DNA of 20,982 bases from Ophiothrix spiculata. Taxonomy: Eukaryota > Echinodermata > Ophiuroidea > Amphilepidida > Ophiotrichidae. The position numbers were made by a program, and so were the translations under genes. The notes under the pieces were generated by a model. That model saw only the letters and a list, made by a program, of their open reading frames with translations. It had not been told where the DNA came from and made no database searches. The DNA lies in assembly GCA_000969725.1 (NCBI GenBank), contig JXSR01S059624.1; one strand, written 5' to 3'. Positions 19,820 to 20,982 of this stretch are shown one piece after another (position 1 is the stretch's first letter; each line of letters opens with the position of its first letter).

Positions 19820-20982
19820 TATCTTAAAACAAAACCAAAGAAGCATACAATAACAACGTTTTACATCCAGACATATTGTCGGTTTTGACGAAATGGGGCC
19901 TAGGTCACATTGAATACCGCGCCGAGATGTTACGTGATATATGTCGAACTATGCTATTCACTTCAAAGCATCGATTCAGATGTAATACAATCCACTAACG
20001 TATAGACGTGAAGGCGCAGATTTTCTATCTTATTTATTTATATGACAAGAATTGAGTTTTGTAAAAAGAGGCCTGTCTGATGGTCCTTTGGCAGCATATA
20101 AAATTGTTTATTTTCCCATCATAAAGTACACACTGTAAATAAATCTTTCTAACAGCATTGTTAACATTGCATTTGTTTTGTTGACGTGAAGTATTTTTGT
20201 GTACAATATATCGATAAATAATATGATTGCTTACAATTTGGCGCATCATTAGCCGGCTAGACAAGACATATTTAAGCATTGTGCAAAACGAGACCTAGGC
20301 CACAATGCCGCGGCGAGCGATATATGATATACTAAGTTGACACATCGTATGCACGTTAATTTTGTTACCATACAATCATCTAAGGCAATAGAGAGAAGCA
20401 TTTATACATATTATTACGATAATAACTGAGTTTGTAGAACCCCTATAGACGATACATAGTATATGTCTTGAACATAAAGGAACATTATGTTTTGGTAATA
20501 TTAATGGCAAGAATTAAGTTTTTTCTTAAGTTATTAAACCTTTTACGAATAGTAAGAGTATCCACTTTCTAATATATACTGATCATCGTTTTATTTCTTG
20601 TCAAAATTGTGTGCAAAATATTGATTGAACTTCATTTAAAATACTTTCACTTCTATCTATGGCTAAGCAATTTTAACTAGACCTCGTTCCTTATCTAGCA
20701 TGCAGACAAACAAATAATTTCCCCTGGCGTTTATATAAGGGACTCAATTTCATATTTATCTCATAACAATATTGAATTCATAAATTTAAATATCAACTGC
20801 TTGTCGAAAGTGGGTCTTACGTTCAGCTTTACAAAGAAAACACATTTTCATGACTTGTATTACATTCACGAAAGGATTTGTTTATTTCAACTGGGCCCTT
20901 GGTTATTGTATCTAGGGAAGGTTGGTTATTCCCCTCAGTTCCGATTACTTAGATATGGGGTAAATTATTTCATAGAGGGACA

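Larger units (their letters stand above)
17130..20455 (+). repeat. Array of degenerate sub-repeats in copy 2 (interrupted)
   Basis: Counterparts of the four units in copy 1 lie at about 17130-17515, 17516-18190 (split by the 448-bp MITE), 19830-20256 and 20257-20455. The fourth unit keeps the GC-rich leader (GAGACCTAGGCCACAATGCC) that matches GGGGCCTAGGTCACATTG of the third, supporting a shared origin of these units. Function unknown. Confidence 0.62.
16038..20970 (+). repeat. Large direct duplication, copy 2
   Basis: Sister of 11111-14375. After removal of the elements at 17588-18035 and 18191-19819 it is about 2.8 kb. The final section (about 20690-20968 against 14090-14374) is the best conserved, with a TTTATATAAG box in both copies (about 14139 and 20730) and a private 10-12 bp gap just before it in this copy. 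The order of landmarks is unchanged. No gene is recognised. Confidence 0.9.

Noticed and set aside
1..20982. CRISPR array, bacterial operon or phage module
   Set aside because: No regularly spaced identical repeats, no ribosome-binding sites and no long frames. The decayed LINEs, SINE and MITEs point to an animal nuclear genome.

Overview
The window looks like an AT-rich, gene-poor intergenic or intronic stretch of an animal nuclear genome. The best guess is a marine invertebrate (a deuterostome such as a hemichordate, echinoderm or lancelet, or possibly a mollusc). This rests on decayed non-LTR retrotransposons (LINEs), a tRNA-headed SINE, many non-autonomous inverted-repeat transposons and a lack of long open frames. 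No bacterial operons, ribosome-binding sites, CRISPR array, rRNA, functional tRNA gene or intact protein-coding gene was found. Species assignment is inference only.

Left part (1-5.1 kb): a nest of inverted-repeat elements. An outer pair of arms (about 181-226 and 841-888) encloses a TA-flanked MITE (301-660). A small inverted-repeat element (about 885-1106) abuts it. Two related TA-flanked MITEs whose ends read TGTGACC/TGTGG follow at 2547-2992 and 3434-3869. A SINE-like element with a tRNA-like head lies on the minus strand at about 4930-5124.

Middle (5.1-11.1 kb): mostly unassigned AT-rich DNA. It holds a 5'-truncated L2/CR1-type LINE 3' end (7333-7950, plus strand) with a pentanucleotide tail and an 11-bp direct repeat at both ends, a 130-bp Harbinger-like MITE (7996-8125), the decayed C-terminal end of a second LINE on the minus strand (about 9835-10230), and a CpG-rich block (about 10430-11045) with a CCAAT box. 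That block is the only part that looks like possible host regulatory DNA.

Right part (11.1-21 kb): two diverged direct copies of one unit, 11111-14375 and 16038-20970. About 1.66 kb lies between them, carrying a broken minus-strand LINE fragment (endonuclease to start of reverse transcriptase). Inside each unit is a lower-order array of about four degenerate sub-repeats of unknown nature. Each copy has been hit by different transposons: a 643-bp fold-back MITE only in copy 1 (13151-13793), and a 448-bp fold-back MITE (17588-18035) plus a 1.63-kb element with a 10-bp target duplication (18191-19819) only in copy 2. The sister copy therefore gives the pre-insertion site and lets element ends be read directly. 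The last 13 bases of the window match bases beside the LINE fragment, suggesting that the fragment is itself an insertion into copy 1.

There is no pathway or gene cooperation to describe. No coherent new protein system is visible; the interest lies in the repeat architecture and the natural filled/empty sites.
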